From the NCBI GenBank assembly GCA_028023455.1, contig JAQFVV010000508.1, positions 386,678 to 450,677 of the forward strand: DNA of 64,000 nt, in the 5' to 3' direction. The translations under genes were made by a program, and so were the position numbers. This document shows, piece after piece, positions 39,516 through 51,361 of the stretch. Each line of letters opens with the position of its first letter. Positions within the stretch are counted from its first letter, which is position 1. Source of the stretch: Epiperipatus broadwayi. Lineage: Eukaryota > Onychophora > Udeonychophora > Euonychophora > Peripatidae. The notes beneath the pieces are model-generated. The model had not been told where the DNA came from and ran no database searches. It worked only from the letters and a program-made list of their open reading frames with translations.

Positions 39516-39962
39516 AATATTAATGTTATAGACATGCAACCTTTTCACATTAAATAGTGAAGCTATAATTATACTATAATGTATAATAGGTCAGCTTGCA
39601 CTTTTGAGATTTAATGTTCAAATCTCATACTCATAGCTTTGTGAATGAAGACTGTTGTGATTTATTGTACACATGTGCAAATGAGTTTGCATTTTTAATT
39701 AGTTAGTCCATTGTTTGGAGAAAGCAAAGTGTGACTATCTTCTACTAATGGAACTGAGATCATTTGCTATGTAAAAAGCCTCTTTAACTTTTCTTTTGGC
39801 ATCACTCATGTGTGTACAAATTATTTGGGCAGAACTGTGTTCGATTACATGACCTGTAGCTGCTTGGTGATTCCAGAATACTGATGTTCCTTCATTTTTA
39901 TTTTTAACTCTGTTGTATGCATACCTGTGTTTATAAATTCTTGTATTAATATTAATATTTTA
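39516..39962. mobile_element. SINE-like insertion with 15-bp target-site duplication
   Basis: The LINE frame stops at 39516-39530 and resumes at 39963 (KGDREYIRNYRPISIL in shifted frames). The flanks AATATTAATGTTATA (39516-39530) and AATATTAATATTTTA (39948-39962) match at 13 of 15 positions, which is a target-site duplication. The 417-bp insert has a box-B-like TGTTCAAATCTCA near 39616 and no ORF, so a tRNA-derived SINE is likely. The A box is not convincing. The divergence of the duplication shows the insertion is old. Confidence 0.65.
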
Positions 39963-40620
39963 AAAAGGTGACAGAGAATATATTAGAAATTACAGACCTA
40001 TCAGCATTTTATCAGTTTTATACAAAACTTTACCAAGATAATTACAACTTGTCTATAGAGAAAATTGGAGTTCCACTAACCAAGAGAACAAGCAGGATTG
40101 AACAATGGTTTTATTATAGTAGATCATGTCCAGGTTTTGAGAGAAGTTATAGAAAGGACAAATGAATTTGAGTTGCTATTATGCTTTGGATTTGTAGATT
40201 ATGAAATGGCATTTGATTCTATAAACATTTTTTCAGTGATTAAAGCATTGGATCAACAAGATATAGATCCAGAATATTGTCATACTTTAAAGAATATTTA
40301 TAAAAATGCAACAGCAACAATTAGATTACATAATGATACTGGAAAAGTCAACATTGAGAAGAGTAAAAGACAGGGTGACTCCATGACTCCAAAACTTTTT
40401 ACAACAGTGCTTCAAGAAGTATTTTTGGATTAAAATGGGAAGCTAAACAAGTAAAATTAAATGGAGATTATTTAATTCATTTAGATTTTTCAGATTATGT
40501 AGTTGTTTTTACAAATAATGCTTTAAAACTGCAGGGAATATTGCAGGCGTTTTTAAATGAATGTAGGACTAAAGATAAATGTTAAAAAGACTAAAGTAAT
40601 GTTTAATGTATTTTCTCGAA
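39963..40620 (+). pseudogene. LINE reverse transcriptase core (broken)
   Basis: Reads NYRPISILSVLYK near 39985, then after a shift VDHVQVLREVIERTNE and the motif A region VDYEMAFDS (40098-40433 frame). RQGDSMTPKLF replaces the usual RQGD(T/S)xSPKLF. The catalytic FADD box reads FSDYVVVF at about 40487-40510, so the second metal-binding Asp is Tyr. A later MFNVFSRN-like segment follows near 40600. The enzyme cannot be active. Confidence 0.82.
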
Positions 40621-41245
40621 ATATAAAGATAAACGTTAATTTATGATGAGTTAGAAGAAGTTAATAGTTACACATACATTTGTCAGATTATTAATACATA
40701 TGGAAACATAATGGATAAAATTAATCATAGAATTAAACTTTGTTAGAGTGCTTTTGGTAGAAATAACTTGATACTATAAGAAAATTTGTCTATATGTTTG
40801 AAAATGAAGGTTTTTAATAAGTGTGTTTTACCAGTTTTTACTTATGGATCTGAGACTTGGACATTTAATAGAAAATCAATACAGAGACGTGAGACCACTG
40901 TAATTAGTATGAAGAAATACATGTTGGAAGTAACAAGAAGAGATTGAAAACACAATATATGGGTAAAAGAACAAGCAGGTGTTACTCACCTCATTGAAAA
41001 AAATAAAAGACTGAAGTGGAGTTGGGCTGGACATATTGCTAGAAGAGATGATAATAAATGGATAACTGAAATCTTAAACTGGATTCCAAAAGATTGTAAA
41101 AGACCCAGAGAAAGATGGCATGTGAAATGGGTGGATGAAATAAGAAAGTGTGCAGGGATGATGTGGAGAAGAGAATCTAAATAACAGAGAAGATGAATTG
41201 AACATGGCAAGATCTTCATCTTGCAGTGGATTGGTAATGGTTGCT
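40621..41245 (+). pseudogene. LINE C-terminal region and 3' end
   Basis: Near 40836 the frame shows VLPVFTYGSETWTFNRK, then MKKYMLEVTRRD, WVKEQAGVTHLIEKNKRLKW, SWAGHIARRDDNKW, ILNWIPKDCKRPRERWHVKW and VDEIRKCAGMMWRRESK to about 41180. This is the conserved RTE-type tail (GHIARRxDNRW and RPxxRWxDEI). The element ends at about 41245 against (TA)n. Confidence 0.8.
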
Positions 41246-41246
41246 A

Positions 41247-41288
<42 letters not shown>
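41246..41288. repeat. (TA)n tract at the LINE 3' end
   Basis: The tract directly follows the coding tail, as expected for elements that end in a short tandem repeat. Confidence 0.9.
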
Positions 41289-41290
<2 letters not shown>

Positions 41291-44200
41291 CAGGGTGACA
41301 ATTGTATTAATGAATAGAATAAATTAACAATTATATTTTGCTTTGAATTAGTATTGAGACTATTCTTCTTATGCCTGACTTATAAGTTAGCTCAGTAGAG
41401 GTTTACAGGAAGTCAAGAACATACAGAATATAAATAAATGAAGGAAGAAATACTCTTGATCATTAACATAAGATATATGCCTCATTTTTTAATCAACCAA
41501 ATGATATAAATCAACAAAGTTTCATTTATTCAAGCTAATAAACTATAATTTTAATTTGATCTCTTCCATCATCTAAATACACTCTTATATTAGCTACAAT
41601 GTAAATTTAAATGAAAATATGATATTTAATAACTCTACTATCTAGCATGTCAAAATATAAATGGCTAAATTAATATTAAATTGGAACTATGAAATAATAT
41701 CTCGGTAATCTTTAATACAATTTGATTAAATAAATTCTATTATACAATAACATAACTATTATAATAAAATTTAATAGAATGAGTTGAATGATGTTTAATG
41801 AAGAAAACAGGGTACCTTTTAATCTCACATCATTGTCTAAATAATAAACTGAGTATATAACCGCCTACATAAGTTTACCAAATGGTAAACGTATTCAAAG
41901 AATGTTTGGATCAAGAGAACAATATTATCAGACTTAAGTATGTTCATTATCAAATTTATAAAGTAGTGCATTTATGTTGTAATATATATGTGGAATGTGG
42001 AAACTAAAATACAAATGCATATAACAATAACTGGAGACAAAGTTTTAAACAAATAAATAAAGCATATATTTACATTTTGCAATCCAAATGAATATAATTA
42101 GTTCACATTGGGACTGTTTGACCTAATTCCTAAATTTACAAATACATTCACCAATCTGGATTTGATATGTCTTTTTATTATACATTTTATTATTTATTGA
42201 TTATACATTTATAAGACCTGAATAAACAAATAAAATAGTGCCCTTATATTCTAACTTCGAATATATTTAGGCGGTTAATGAACTCAAACATCTTTTATTA
42301 ACAAACAACACTGGATAAATAAATATCTTTTTAAGGGCACAAATATGCAAGTTGGAGAGATCACACTATCATTTATTGGGATAAAACAAATTAATAACTT
42401 TGTCTGTCAAGAGAGTAACATTAAATAACTCCATCAACTAATCCTTCTAAGTATCAATATTTTTCACACATTTAAAATAAAATATAATCATTCTGATGAT
42501 TAGATGATTTAAAGCTTGCATTAAATTAACATGATATAATCTAAAATATTCAGTTTCTGATGTATAAATTTAATAGTAAAATACTCTCATGTCTGCAAGG
42601 TTATTTACATTATGGGTGTGTCAGAACTTATGCTATAATTAAGACAAAATCAATATATTTACATCTTGTTGGTTTACTTATGCGTTACTAAATAAGTGTC
42701 ATAATACCAATAAAGCCATAAACCAACCAATAAATATAACACTATTTCTGTTTTAAATATTCATAAAGAATTTAGTCTTACTATTTATTTAACCACCAAC
42801 TACATTATATATAGCTATGATTCTACAATACCAATACGATATATTCATAGAAAAAAATTAAGCCTTGACTAATAAATCTAAACGACGAATAATGAATCTC
42901 CGCCTAATTTTGAGATTTACTATTGGTGTGAAACTCAGTCTCACCACCAGAATAAAGGGAAATACATTATTCAACTTCATAAAATATCATTTTTATAATG
43001 CAAGAACACATAATATTAAATGTACTTCACTCATGGCAAATATTTTGATATATTAAGAGAGAGAGTTTTCAATCTCTATCAACATAAAACATATCACTGA
43101 TAACTGATTTTTCACACATTTCATTCTATATCTTGGAAAATAAATACACACACATTGGTTCCTAGTTGATTTCAATTCTTTTAGCATATGACATCTGGAA
43201 CCAAGAGAGAGAAACAGAGTAATAAAACTGAATATTTACTAATTATATATGAAATAAAGTGAATAAGACAGACACACATAGGTATGAATGATTTCAATTT
43301 ATATATTACACAAATATTATGGAAAGTAAATGGTAAGCCAAAAATAAACACTTTTCATTTATGACAAAATATTAGCTGATTTAAAATTTTAAATTGTAAT
43401 AATTATTGTCAATGGGATTCACCATTTTGGACAACAATATTTATTTTTTATACATTTTTTACTCTCTAAGCCAATTGCTCATTTTGAGACATTAAATAGA
43501 AAAATACCTTTCTTCAATAAATCATATAAAATGTAGATATAACCAACAGAAAAAAATATGTTTAATAATAATCAATTACTGTTGTATTGCAACTTGTAAT
43601 ATGCTATATGAGACTTTCTTGAAGTCAATGAAATAGCACAAAATAAATAAGCAAATAAATAAATAAACCTCTCTATTTGTCTATGATATATCAATGACAA
43701 AACAAAAAAGTAGTCACTCTTCTTTACCTTAAAAAAATTCACTTGCAACGTCTTTAATATAACTTCTCCTGAATGACATGAAGACAGGGATGACTATTTC
43801 AATTGAGTATGTGTTGGTAAAACATGATGACAAATTCCTATAGGATAAACATTCACAAATTTAGATTTAATTAAGCAAATTCAAATATTTTAGCAATAGC
43901 TAATTGAACTGACTAATGCAATGCGCATGTAATAAGCTTTTTATAATAATGTAGATAATAGATAATTTCAGCTACATTATTGTTTGATATTGTCTGTTTA
44001 ATTAATTCTGGAAATTTCCAACTTAGTAATAACTTTAGGAGTCTTCCAAGAGAATATTATCTTCCCAGAAACTTCATTAGTTAGCATGGAAATAATTATT
44101 TTGGTCCATTGGTAATTGTTCACAGAAAATCTGCTATTCCTTAAGGAAGAATATTTTTCTTTTAAAATATGTCCACATACCAAGGAGAACAAGAAATATG

Positions 44201-45540
44201 TAATATTAATGTCCTTTTACTTGACTTGAATCAGGTATACATTAAATAAATACTAATAATTATTTAATTCCTTTTGAGTCACACATTCATTTCTTTAATA
44301 AAATATTTTATAAGCATGACTGATAAGCATAGTTATTATCATGTAGTAGTCCAAAATATAACACAATAAATTATACACACATACTCTTATTTTAACTTAA
44401 CTTTTATATGATTAGAAGAAAATTTAAACTTAGAGTCTATGACATATTTTGTTAAACAGTCTTGCATAAATTTCCATAAAAGTTTATAAAGTTCAAGAAA
44501 TTTCATTTTCTTCTTAATGATTAAAAACATAGGCAAATAAAGTAGATTTCAGTTATAAGCATATAAATACATTTCAAATGATAAGGTTAATTTAAAATTT
44601 AATTGAGTGGAGAGTGAAGAAAATATATCTTATAAAAAATTAACCTGACACCCTTTTTCTTAAAGTTGTCTGGTAGCTAGAATTCCAATACTAAATTTTA
44701 TAAAGTATTAATGTTTAAAAAATTAGACTTTGGAGTTTAACCGACTTGATTTCTGGAAGAGACTGGAAAAAACCATGTACATAGAAGAAGTGGAAGCTGA
44801 ATATATTTTATTACTAAATATCACTTAAATACATCTCCTTTTCATCAATCAAGAGGTCACCTTATTTTTCAAAGGTTGGCTCCACTCTTCGCACTCTGAT
44901 AATTAAGAAATCTTTTCTTTAAAAAAATCATTTCATTGTCTAAATTAAATCAAACCAAATAAAACAAAAAAAGTAGTTTTTACACTTTTAAAATAAATGA
45001 CTATTAATTGGCCAATAAATAAAGTAATTGATAACACAATTTAGTTTGTCAAATGATTCACTAATCCAGAGATCATTAATGACTCAAAATATACTTGCAC
45101 CTGTTATCAGATATATTTGCTGTAATTTGAAATAGTTTATTGTAAAATGTAAAATTTTGTACTGCAATTAAATATGAAAATGAAATTGGAAGATGATACA
45201 GACATACGTGCACACATATATTCTGCTATATGAATACTAAATTATCCTGACTAAAATATAACTTATATTGCTATTGGATAAAGATATTTCACTGATTATG
45301 CTACCTATAATGGATAGGTGTGCCAATTAAAAACAGATCAGAATACCATGTAAACAAATGCCAACTACTATTCTACAAATAAATAAAACAAATTTGCATC
45401 AACTTAATTTACACATTAGCAACTCCTATAATAATCCAAACCCCATTTCTACCATTAAATATTTCATCAGATATTATAATAATAGTAATTTTTTGTAAAA
45501 CTTCCAACTAACATCCATAATCAACTCTCACATAAGGTTG
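41289..45540. other. AT-rich region, no gene recognised
   Basis: Small ORFs at 42865-43056 (+) and 43998-44192 (-) have no motif. No terminal repeats or RNA genes recognised. If the exon candidate at 45.6 kb is real, this stretch would hold its first intron on the minus strand. Confidence 0.4.
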
Positions 45541-45547
45541 TAGACCA

Positions 45548-45595
45548 TTAATTTTTCAACCGCCTCTTACGAGGCATCTCGTCGACATCTGACAT
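45548..45595 (-). CDS. Candidate first coding exon (very short)
   Basis: On the minus strand ATG at 45595 opens MSDVDEMPRKRRLKN before TAA. Inside it CCTC|GTAAGAGG offers a strong splice-donor-like GTAAGA, which would leave an exon encoding MSDVDEMP. The bases 45561-45586 contain four CpGs (CGCCTC, TACGAG, CTCGTCGAC), exceptional here. Paired CCAAT boxes lie about 160-200 bp upstream. No downstream exon was identified, so the gene itself is unproven. Confidence 0.3.
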   Translation of the reverse strand: MSDVDEMPRKRRLKN

Positions 45596-45659
45596 CACTC
45601 TAATTCTGCTAGTTTTAATGGTAGAATATTCGTTTGACAGTTATTGATTAGGTTTTTAA

Positions 45660-45860
45660 AAGTTCTGTAAGATGGTGCCCTCTTCCGAATTATTTTACAA
45701 GTAAAAAATCAAAAAAACCTCATTTAAAACTAAACAAAGAAGAACCTTGTCAGTGATTGGATGTCAGCCAGCTCTCAGCCAAAAAAGACATTCTGATTGG
45801 CTGGAAAGAACAAAGAAACCGCCTGATCAAAGAAAATAAAGAAAAACGCTGAGATTTTCA
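45660..45860 (-). promoter_or_regulatory. Promoter-like region with two CCAAT boxes
   Basis: On the minus strand CCAATCA occurs twice (near 45753-45759 and 45794-45800) in less AT-rich surroundings. An ETS-like CGGAAGAG lies near 45683-45690, and AAGATGG (YY1-like) lies on the plus strand near 45669. The arrangement resembles a housekeeping promoter; function is inferred from motifs only. Confidence 0.35.
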
Positions 45861-46443
45861 TTTCGAATGTAATTTAAAGTATTAAAAAAATATAAAATGA
45901 GAAATTCAAATAGTTTTTTTAAAAAATATACTAAAAAAACAAAATTATTTTCGAAAAATATTGAAGATTTTAGTAAAAATATTTAAGATTTAGCAAAAAG
46001 AAATCTTTACTTTTCCAGAACGTAAAATTGAAAAAAAGCATTTGCGTCAGCACTTTTTTGTTCAGACATTCACTTTATATTTGCCGAAATTGAATATATT
46101 TTATAATAAATAGACAGCAATTTATTTTTGAAAGAACTTTCGTTCTCTTTCATAACCTGAAAAATTAGTAATATACTTTTTATAAACGTATCTGAGTTGA
46201 ATTTAATATTATAGGCGAATATGTTTTAACAATAGGCTTTGTCTTCAGTTTGTAAGTTGGCCAATTAAAAGATTTGACTTTTACCTCATACAACCAATAA
46301 TATAATTAGCGATTAAAGGGTTAACATAATTTTTAAAAAAAATTAGCGCTATTTCATTCTTTTTTTTAGTTAAATGCAGTTATTTCCCACTGAGACAGTA
46401 TAATTTAATTAAAGTTTGACTTCTGTGTCCATTCAGAGGGTCA

Positions 46444-46477
<34 letters not shown>

Positions 46478-47104
46478 TATATATCTCTGGTTAATATATA
46501 TATATATATATATATATTAACCAGAGAGTTTTATATGTGGAATTAAATGTTTATATGAATTTTATTACCTAAAAATGAGGAGATAATATACATTAAATGC
46601 AGAATCACATATCTTTTGATGATACTAAGAAACTATTAATTAATATGAACTGAACAATTCATGAGGCAAAGCAAGTTTTTATCATAATCCTATAATAACT
46701 CTTTTGTTGGGGATCTCAAAAGAATAGGGGTCCTCATTTCTATATAATAAAATTAATTTAAACATTTAATTCAACATATACATTTATTTGGACAAGTTAA
46801 AAATACTTATTTTCAGAATGTCAGGAATGATGTTATTCTTTCACATTCTCGCACCTATAATAAATATCTTTCTGTGTTTAAATTCATATAAGAACTTGGT
46901 TTTAAAAGTAAAAGAGGACACCTTTTGCTTTTAGATCCATCAACAAAAAAATCTATTATGGGTTTATGAGAAAAACTTGTTTTGCTTCTGGAATTGTTTA
47001 ATTAGTAATTGTTAGTTTTTTAGTAACATAAAAACTAAGTGTTTCTCTAGTTAATGCCTATTATCTCTTCATTTTTATATAATAAAAAATTATATATATA
47101 TATA
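45861..47104. other. AT-rich region with (TA)n palindromes, no gene recognised
   Basis: Apart from the palindromes at 46443-46527 and short (TA)n runs, nothing supportable is seen. Confidence 0.4.
46443..46527. repeat. Two adjacent (TA)n-cored palindromes
   Basis: ACACTATA (46443-46450) pairs with TATAGTGT (46471-46478). TCTCTGGTTAA (46484-46494) pairs with TTAACCAGAGA (46517-46527). Both enclose pure (TA)n. Confidence 0.8.
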
Positions 47105-47917
47105 CAACTTTACCCTGCTTAGCGACTGTCTACTTAGCGGTATTTCACAATAGTGATCATTATCAATTTGTACCCACTACTCCGATGTACAATCGATTAT
47201 TCACTATAACGATCGGAAAAAAATTAAAAAAATTAATTTGGCAGCCATCTTGAATTTTGCATCTCTGATGACATCAGAGATAGCTATATTAAATTCATTT
47301 TACTCAAAAGCAAAAGTATATTATTGTAATATGTATACAGGTAATAACTTTGAGTAATTGTATACACATACAATATTTTATTCATAAACACCTAAAATAT
47401 CTATAATTACTGAATCTATAATATTGTATACATCATATATAATAAATAACACAGCAAATGTTCATCCACTTTTTCTTTTAAAATATGTATAATATCAACA
47501 AATTAAAAATCCTTCTCCTTTTTCTTTTCAAAAACTTTATTTTTTTATCTCAATACTAAACATATACAGTATATATATTTATATAATACAAAACTCAAAT
47601 GTTTTAACATTGATTTGTAATTAAATAATGTAAAAGAAAGAGTAATAAAATATAGCAGTGGGAGAGAGATATCCTTGAAAATGTCTGTATGAAGATAAAC
47701 AGTTGAAATGTTGGAGTTTTGTATTATATAAATATTGTATATACAGTATATACAATTTCAAAGCAAGATAATGAGTAATGAGCTTTATTTTTAGAAATAG
47801 TCCATAATATTCTATTCATGAGTTTAACAGGCTCGGAAAAAGAAAGCTAAAGCTATAATTGTTTTCAAACTAGTAAACAGTAAAACTATTTTTAATAATT
47901 TTATTAACTATTTATTT

Positions 47918-47974
<57 letters not shown>

Positions 47975-49010
47975 GAAGAAAATAAAGTTTTTGAAAAGAA
48001 AAAGAAGGATTTTTAATTTGTTGATAATACTGTATACAAATACTCCAATATATAAATACAGTACAGGACAACTAAAATACCATAATCACAAACTTTCAGG
48101 AAAAAACTAAATATGAATATTAAACTGTTTGTGTGCTTCTTAAGTATGATATATTATTTTTAGAACACCTGGATAATTATGTAAAAAGAGTTATTGATTT
48201 TGTAACTTCATTAATAAACATGTTGTTTACACTCAAGATGTTTCAAATCAAAAGAAAAACAACATTTTAAAATGCAAATGTTGAATTAGAAAAGTTTAAA
48301 AGAAAAACAGATTGCATTTAATAATAATCTTTCTACTCGAATGAGGGGGGGGTGCATTATAACATTACTAAAAATATACAGTAAGAAAAATAAACCTAGC
48401 AGTATGTTTTAGAAAAATAGAAGTTAGATTTTTTCCTTTTAAAATAAGTTGATTAAGGTGACGACTGCTTTACAATAAACATTAAGCATTTTGTTACTGT
48501 GGACTACAGTAATAAGTCTTTATGTTCAATTAAGTAATTAATAATTAAACATTGTTTTTTTTAATTTGAATTATTTCCCATAAGTAATAAACATAAATGT
48601 ATAGTAGTAATATATACTGTAATACAAATTTTAAAAAAAAGCACTTCAGTATGGATTTTTTTTTCATTACAATGAAAAACTTCTGCAGAAAAATATAAAA
48701 ACCTTTAAATTTAAATTTAGTTTCACTTTCTCTTTCTCTTTGCTGTTCTGTACTTTTTAAAGTGAAAATATACATTTTTTTCTCTAGTGATATAAAACTT
48801 TTCTTTTTAGATACTGTATTTAGTCATCATTGTCATGAAAAAATCAAGAAAATCTTTGAGCTTGGAAACCAATGTAGATATTTTACATTGACTGGAACTG
48901 ACCATTTTTTCCCATAGATCCCCATTATAATTATGTATTTTGTATACAATATTCTTGCTTAATGATGATTTTTGGAGAACCAATTGTCATCGCTAAGTGG
49001 GGTAAAGGTG
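47105..49010. mobile_element. DNA transposon-like element with terminal inverted repeats
   Basis: The left end CAACTTTACCCTGCTTAGCG and the inverted right end CACCTTTACCCCACTTAGCG match at 17 of 20 positions, and both ends sit directly inside (TA)n, compatible with TA target use. The CA start with a TACCC...TTAGCGA body resembles pogo/Tigger-type termini, an assignment by style only. The interior (1.9 kb) has no recognisable transposase. A nested foldback lies inside. The ORF at 48545-48775 on the minus strand has no motif. Confidence 0.6.
47488..48035. repeat. Nested inverted repeats inside the TIR element
   Basis: ATCAACAAATTAAAAATCCT and following bases (about 47492-47550) recur inverted at about 47972-48030. 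A second inverted pair containing ATAATACAAAACTC lies within it (about 47565-47610 and 47706-47755). The arms are separated by (CA)n and (TA)n at about 47920-47972. Confidence 0.65.
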
Positions 49011-49064
49011 TATATATATATATTAATAAAACAAGACACAAATTGTGTAACTTTCTTTTAAGCC

Positions 49065-49245
49065 TGTACTAAAATGTTCACTACATAAAGCTTATCACTA
49101 GCTCCAAAACAAGCTCAAAATCTTTATAGAAAAATCCTCATACCTGACCAATTGGTTTAGATCCCATTGCTTACTTCAGTGAGGAGTTATGATTTCAGAA
49201 CCTAGATCCAAAATTCCAATTCAAGTATCAGCTCTTATAGATGTC
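49065..49245 (-). mobile_element. Decayed hammerhead unit (family 1 relative)
   Basis: The left end carries AGCTTATCACTAGCTCCAAAACAAGC, a diverged form of the family 1 terminal motif. On the minus strand at 49178-49145 the hammerhead core reads CUGAAGU and UAAAC in place of CUGAAGA and GAAAC. Stem III has lengthened to ACC-AAUU-GGU before C17. The flanking CTCCTCA block of stem I persists, but its partner has changed. Both core changes should abolish cleavage. Only a single unit is present. Confidence 0.6.
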
Positions 49246-49736
49246 AATAAAATTGTCTAGTTATTTTCATTAAATATAATTAACTTTTCTGTATTGTTTC
49301 ATTAAATAATCATCTTTAGTAGATAAAACCTTATAATTTTGAACTGAGTTTTAACTTTATACTAAGATGGACAATGGCACTTTTAGTTTCAAGATTAAGT
49401 AATGGAAAAATATTGTGGTCTAAATAAGTTAACCTAGAATAATGTTCACAAGACTTCACTCTTAATGTGTGACATCAAAATAAATAAGAATTTGTGACTG
49501 GTGATTTGATTCAGTAGATTATCTTGAAATTATTAAGATGTAGTATTGAAATGTAAGCATAATAGCTATGATGCAACTTGACTAAATATTACTTCTAATA
49601 GTAGATCACCTGGTTTCAATTTGTTTTGCCAGATTTAATTAATTATTGCCCTAATATGTCATAGTATTAATTTTTCCTAGATTATTACATGGAAAATATT
49701 TCCAAATATATTTTCAAAGTTTACAATTATATATAT
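49246..49736. other. AT-rich spacer, no gene recognised
   Basis: No coding, repeat or RNA signal beyond AT-rich background. Confidence 0.4.
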
Positions 49737-51335
49737 TGTGCCAGGTTCAAACCATAGACGATCCAACATACTCTACTCACTATGTTTATTTTGGTTTAAA
49801 CCTTATATATAATAAATTTATAATCTTACATTATAAATATTACATGACCGAAACAGCTTGTCTGAGCAGAGTGGAGAATACCATTGATAAGGGAGCTGTC
49901 AACAATACCCATGATCAGATCGAGCTGTTCAATGCTTAACACGATCACATTTTCAGATCGTGGCTCACCTCAACTGCTAGATTCAAACCCCTACTATCCA
50001 AGCACTTTATTTGTTTCAGAGTAAATCTCGAGCACCGGCTAGTTTCAAGAACTAACATGTTTGGACAGTAGGCCCATAATCCAGTGCTCGAAAAAAATCC
50101 TTTAACTATCTCAATCTATTTTTGATTGATAACCAATTATTGTCTCAATCAGTGGTAAATGTATTGATCAACAAAATGAAGCTTTAAGTTTAAAAGACAA
50201 TTTATTTTAATTAACATTTACTATACTAAATTTAAATACTTTTAAAAATCTTATTTAACTAACATAACACTTATATAATGATCACATACATTCTTAATTC
50301 ACACCCTATAATATCATATAACAAAGCATTAAATAATATTTGACATTTAAAAACACATAAGTCAATAGTTCATCTATGTATGCTATAGAATTCATTATTC
50401 CTTGACTCTGGGAGGCTTCACCTAATGTGATGGCTACTTTATAAATGAGAATAAGTCAAATGTTATTACCTAGGATTTTTAAATGTGGACTTGGAACTTT
50501 GTTTTCTTCCTGGTTGCTGCTTCAAATACAAATATTTCCAGCCATCTGGATGCAATGTTTTCTTGAGGACTTTTATTATTCTTCAGTGGCACTGTCCTTG
50601 GAGACAGTTAAATATTGACAGCAGATTTCAAGTTGTTATGCAGGCATTTTCTATTCTGGGCAGGATGCAATTTCACTGGACTCAGGCTAGAGAAAGTTAT
50701 ATGTTTCTGAGGTTTTTAACACTGCATTAACAGCTGATTGATTGACTGATTTAATTTCAACTGTTCAATTTCAACTGATTGTCCAATGAAAAACTGGACT
50801 ATTTAGACTTAAGGCCTGTTGTTGTTTTGATGTCTGCCAGCAATATCTGTTGTCCAAATTTTTTCCATGTTTTAATACATTCCTCTGATAAGCTTTTAAT
50901 TGGGTGTTTTCATTTAATAGCCACCGCAAACTTATTGTTGTTGTTTTTTTTGTTTAACTTAATAGCCATCACAAAACTTGTTGTTTTATAGATTTTTAAC
51001 TTAGTAGCCATCACTGAGTGTTTTAAATTTTTTTAACTTTCATTTATTTCTTTTTAACATGCACATATTTATGCTGTGTTTACAATCACACATATATATT
51101 TTACTACAAGCTCACATTAATTTGTCATTTACGCACGTGTATATTTTAATATAATAAACTCACTATTAGTTTGAAGATTACTTTTTATTTTTCTAACACG
51201 AAAGAAATATTTTTACTTATTTGAAAATCAACTTCTTTTAATTTTACCCACAACTATTAATTAATTGTTTTATCAAATTAATTTTTTTTAAAACACAAAA
51301 AAACTATTTCAACTTAAAACTATTAGTTTGACATT
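49737..51335 (-). repeat. LTR (3' LTR of a minus-strand element)
   Basis: Direct repeat of 53918 onwards, running collinear from TGTGCC at 49737 to about 51325. Shared blocks include GACGATCCAACATACT-like bases, TAGGCCCATAATCCAGTG and CTGGGAGGCTTCA. The minus strand therefore ends in GGCACA, a retroviral-type CA end. Just beyond it at 51348-51361 the minus strand reads AAAAGAGGGAAGAG, a good polypurine tract. The small plus-strand ORFs within (49736, 50485, 50779) belong to the LTR and are not genes. Confidence 0.7.
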
Positions 51336-51347
51336 TCTAAAGAAATA

Positions 51348-51361
51348 CTCTTCCCTCTTTT
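51348..51361 (-). other. Polypurine tract of the LTR element
   Basis: AAAAGAGGGAAGAG on the minus strand directly precedes the LTR at 49737-51335. In LTR elements this is the plus-strand DNA primer site. Position and purity fit; priming is inferred. Confidence 0.5.

Larger units (their letters stand above)
37910..41245 (+). mobile_element. RTE-type LINE retrotransposon, inactivated
   Basis: One decayed open reading frame can be followed in order: apurinic-like endonuclease, reverse transcriptase and the C-terminal segment typical of RTE-type elements often annotated 'craniofacial development protein 2-like'. Start is uncertain; sequence like the family's leader begins near 37910. The 3' end runs into a (TA)n tract at 41246. 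Many stops and frameshifts, mutated catalytic residues and a SINE-like insertion at about 39531-39947 show that it is dead. Subdomains are listed separately. Confidence 0.85.

Noticed and set aside
50485-50991. Two plus-strand ORFs of 81 and 70 codons
   Set aside because: They lie inside an LTR, are interrupted in the other LTR copy, and show no motif.
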